From positions 1 through 64,000 of the forward strand of contig CAZSKN010000010.1 of the NCBI GenBank assembly GCA_964607445.1: 64,000 bases of DNA. The letters run 5' to 3'. The notes under the pieces are model-generated. The model saw only the letters and a program-made list of their open reading frames with translations, did no database searches and was not told the origin of the DNA. This DNA is from CALCKU01 sp964607445 (GTDB taxonomy: Bacteria > Pseudomonadota > Alphaproteobacteria > Caulobacterales > Maricaulaceae). Below, one piece after another: positions 63,513 through 64,000 of the stretch. Each line of letters begins with the position of its first letter. Position 1 is the stretch's first letter. Position numbers and translations under genes: made by a program.

Positions 63513-64000
63513 CTAACTTACTTCTGACTTCAAAGGCCGCTGTAGCAATGTCATCACAGCCGTTTGTGCATCCAGAGTTCCAGCTACAATATCCGACACC
63601 GCCTTACATATTGGCATATCGACATTATGCTTATGGCTCAGGTCAAGGACAGCGGGCGCAGACGCTGCCCCTTCAACCACGACATTACGGCTGGCAAGAT
63701 AATCTCCCAGCGCGGCGCCTTGGCCCAAGGCAAACCCACATGACATATTACGCGACTGTTGAGAACTACATGTCAGAACAAGGTCGCCAAGCCCGCAAAG
63801 TCCGGTCAGGGTTTGCGGGTCTGCCCCCATAGCTTGGCCCAGCCGGGTCATCTCGGCAAAGCCGCGCGCAATAAGCGCGGCATGGGCAGAACGTCCCAAC
63901 TCCAAGCCCAGAACAATCCCGCACGCAATCGCGAGAACATTTTTTACAGCGCCGCCAATTTCAGCCCCGATAATATCATGGGACAGATAAGGTCGAAAGG
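63513..64000 (-). CDS. gpsA: NAD(P)-dependent glycerol-3-phosphate dehydrogenase, C-terminal part
   Basis: C-terminal part of GpsA; the N-terminus with the Rossmann fold is beyond the window. Reading in from 64000, GAEIGGAVKNVLAIACGIVL with the catalytic Lys, then LARGFAEMTRLG-like (ARGFAEMTRLGQAMG), TGLCGLGDLVLTCSS and the terminal helix are seen. It makes glycerol-3-phosphate for phospholipid synthesis. It is convergent with glpK; a GGACGG/CCGTCC hairpin at 63443-63459 without a T-run sits between them. Confidence 0.95.
   Translation of the reverse strand, partial: FRPYLSHDIIGAEIGGAVKNVLAIACGIVLGLELGRSAHAALIARGFAEMTRLGQAMGADPQTLTGLCGLGDLVLTCSSQQSRNMSCGFALGQGAALGDYLASRNVVVEGAASAPAVLDLSHKHNVDMPICKAVSDIVAGTLDAQTAVMTLLQRPLKSEVS

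Overview
The window is a gene-dense, roughly half-GC bacterial chromosome segment. It reads as an alphaproteobacterium, most likely of the Maricaulales/Hyphomonadaceae-Robiginitomaculaceae (Caulobacterales-like) group. The evidence is gene order and family type, not a database match: tRNA-Tyr/tRNA-Gly divergent from an rlmB-like gene, sucCDAB-lpd, ubiG / DUF1178 / nitrilase / grxC / comF / methyltransferase, argJ-mutT next to a PPIase divergent from secA, xerD next to aroK-aroB, and ubiquinone biosynthesis. No insertion sequence, prophage or CRISPR array is visible. Two runs of exactly 100 N (14307-14406 and 31425-31524) are scaffold gaps; both are flanked by identical sequence on either side.

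Layout. 1-1274: two tRNA genes (minus) and an RlmB-type 23S rRNA methyltransferase (plus). 1418-5435: a membrane DUF4956 protein, a secreted SdiA-regulated-type beta-propeller, a secreted CotH-like protein and a Shewanella-type protein phosphatase. 5610-6485: nadC. 6528-10545: an apparent exopolysaccharide locus (outer-membrane barrel, cellulose-synthase-like GT2, GT-C enzyme). 10714-14595: pyrF, an SDR, a tiny secreted-peptide ORF with its own terminator, and a large MscS channel with a pentapeptide repeat broken by the first gap. 14702-16972: argG and an HSL-type hydrolase.

17143-27883 (minus) is the TCA block: sdhB, sucC, sucD, sucA, sucB, three tandem small membrane proteins, then lpd. 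28037-30573 holds an unknown small protein, a beta-lactamase-like lipoprotein and an acyltransferase. 30861-40994: arsC, a CmpX-like channel, zapE, mdh, a GNAT, a DMT transporter, lysC, folD and glpD. 41017-45923: ubiG, a solitary ParB-like protein, DUF1178, nitrilase, grxC, comF and a methyltransferase. 45965-49152: a Flp pilin too short for usual gene calling, mutT, argJ and a parvulin-like lipoprotein. 49306-63402: secA, accA, an M16 protease, xerD, an unknown repeat-rich secreted protein with a coupled 46-aa membrane peptide, aroK-aroB, a CNNM/CorC protein and glpK. 63513-64000: the C-terminal half of gpsA.

How the parts work together. The centre of the window is respiratory carbon metabolism: oxoglutarate dehydrogenase complex, succinyl-CoA synthetase, SdhB and malate dehydrogenase. 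Glycerol-3-phosphate handling is complete for uptake-independent use (glpK, glpD, gpsA). Arginine (argG, argJ), aspartate-family (lysC), shikimate (aroK, aroB), pyrimidine (pyrF), NAD (nadC) and ubiquinone (ubiG) steps point to a prototrophic aerobic organism. The most unusual content is the trio of paralogous membrane genes inside the suc-lpd operon, the DUF4956/propeller/CotH-like neighbourhood, the tiny secreted peptide unit, a C-terminally extended SucC, and several short tandem repeats at gene ends.
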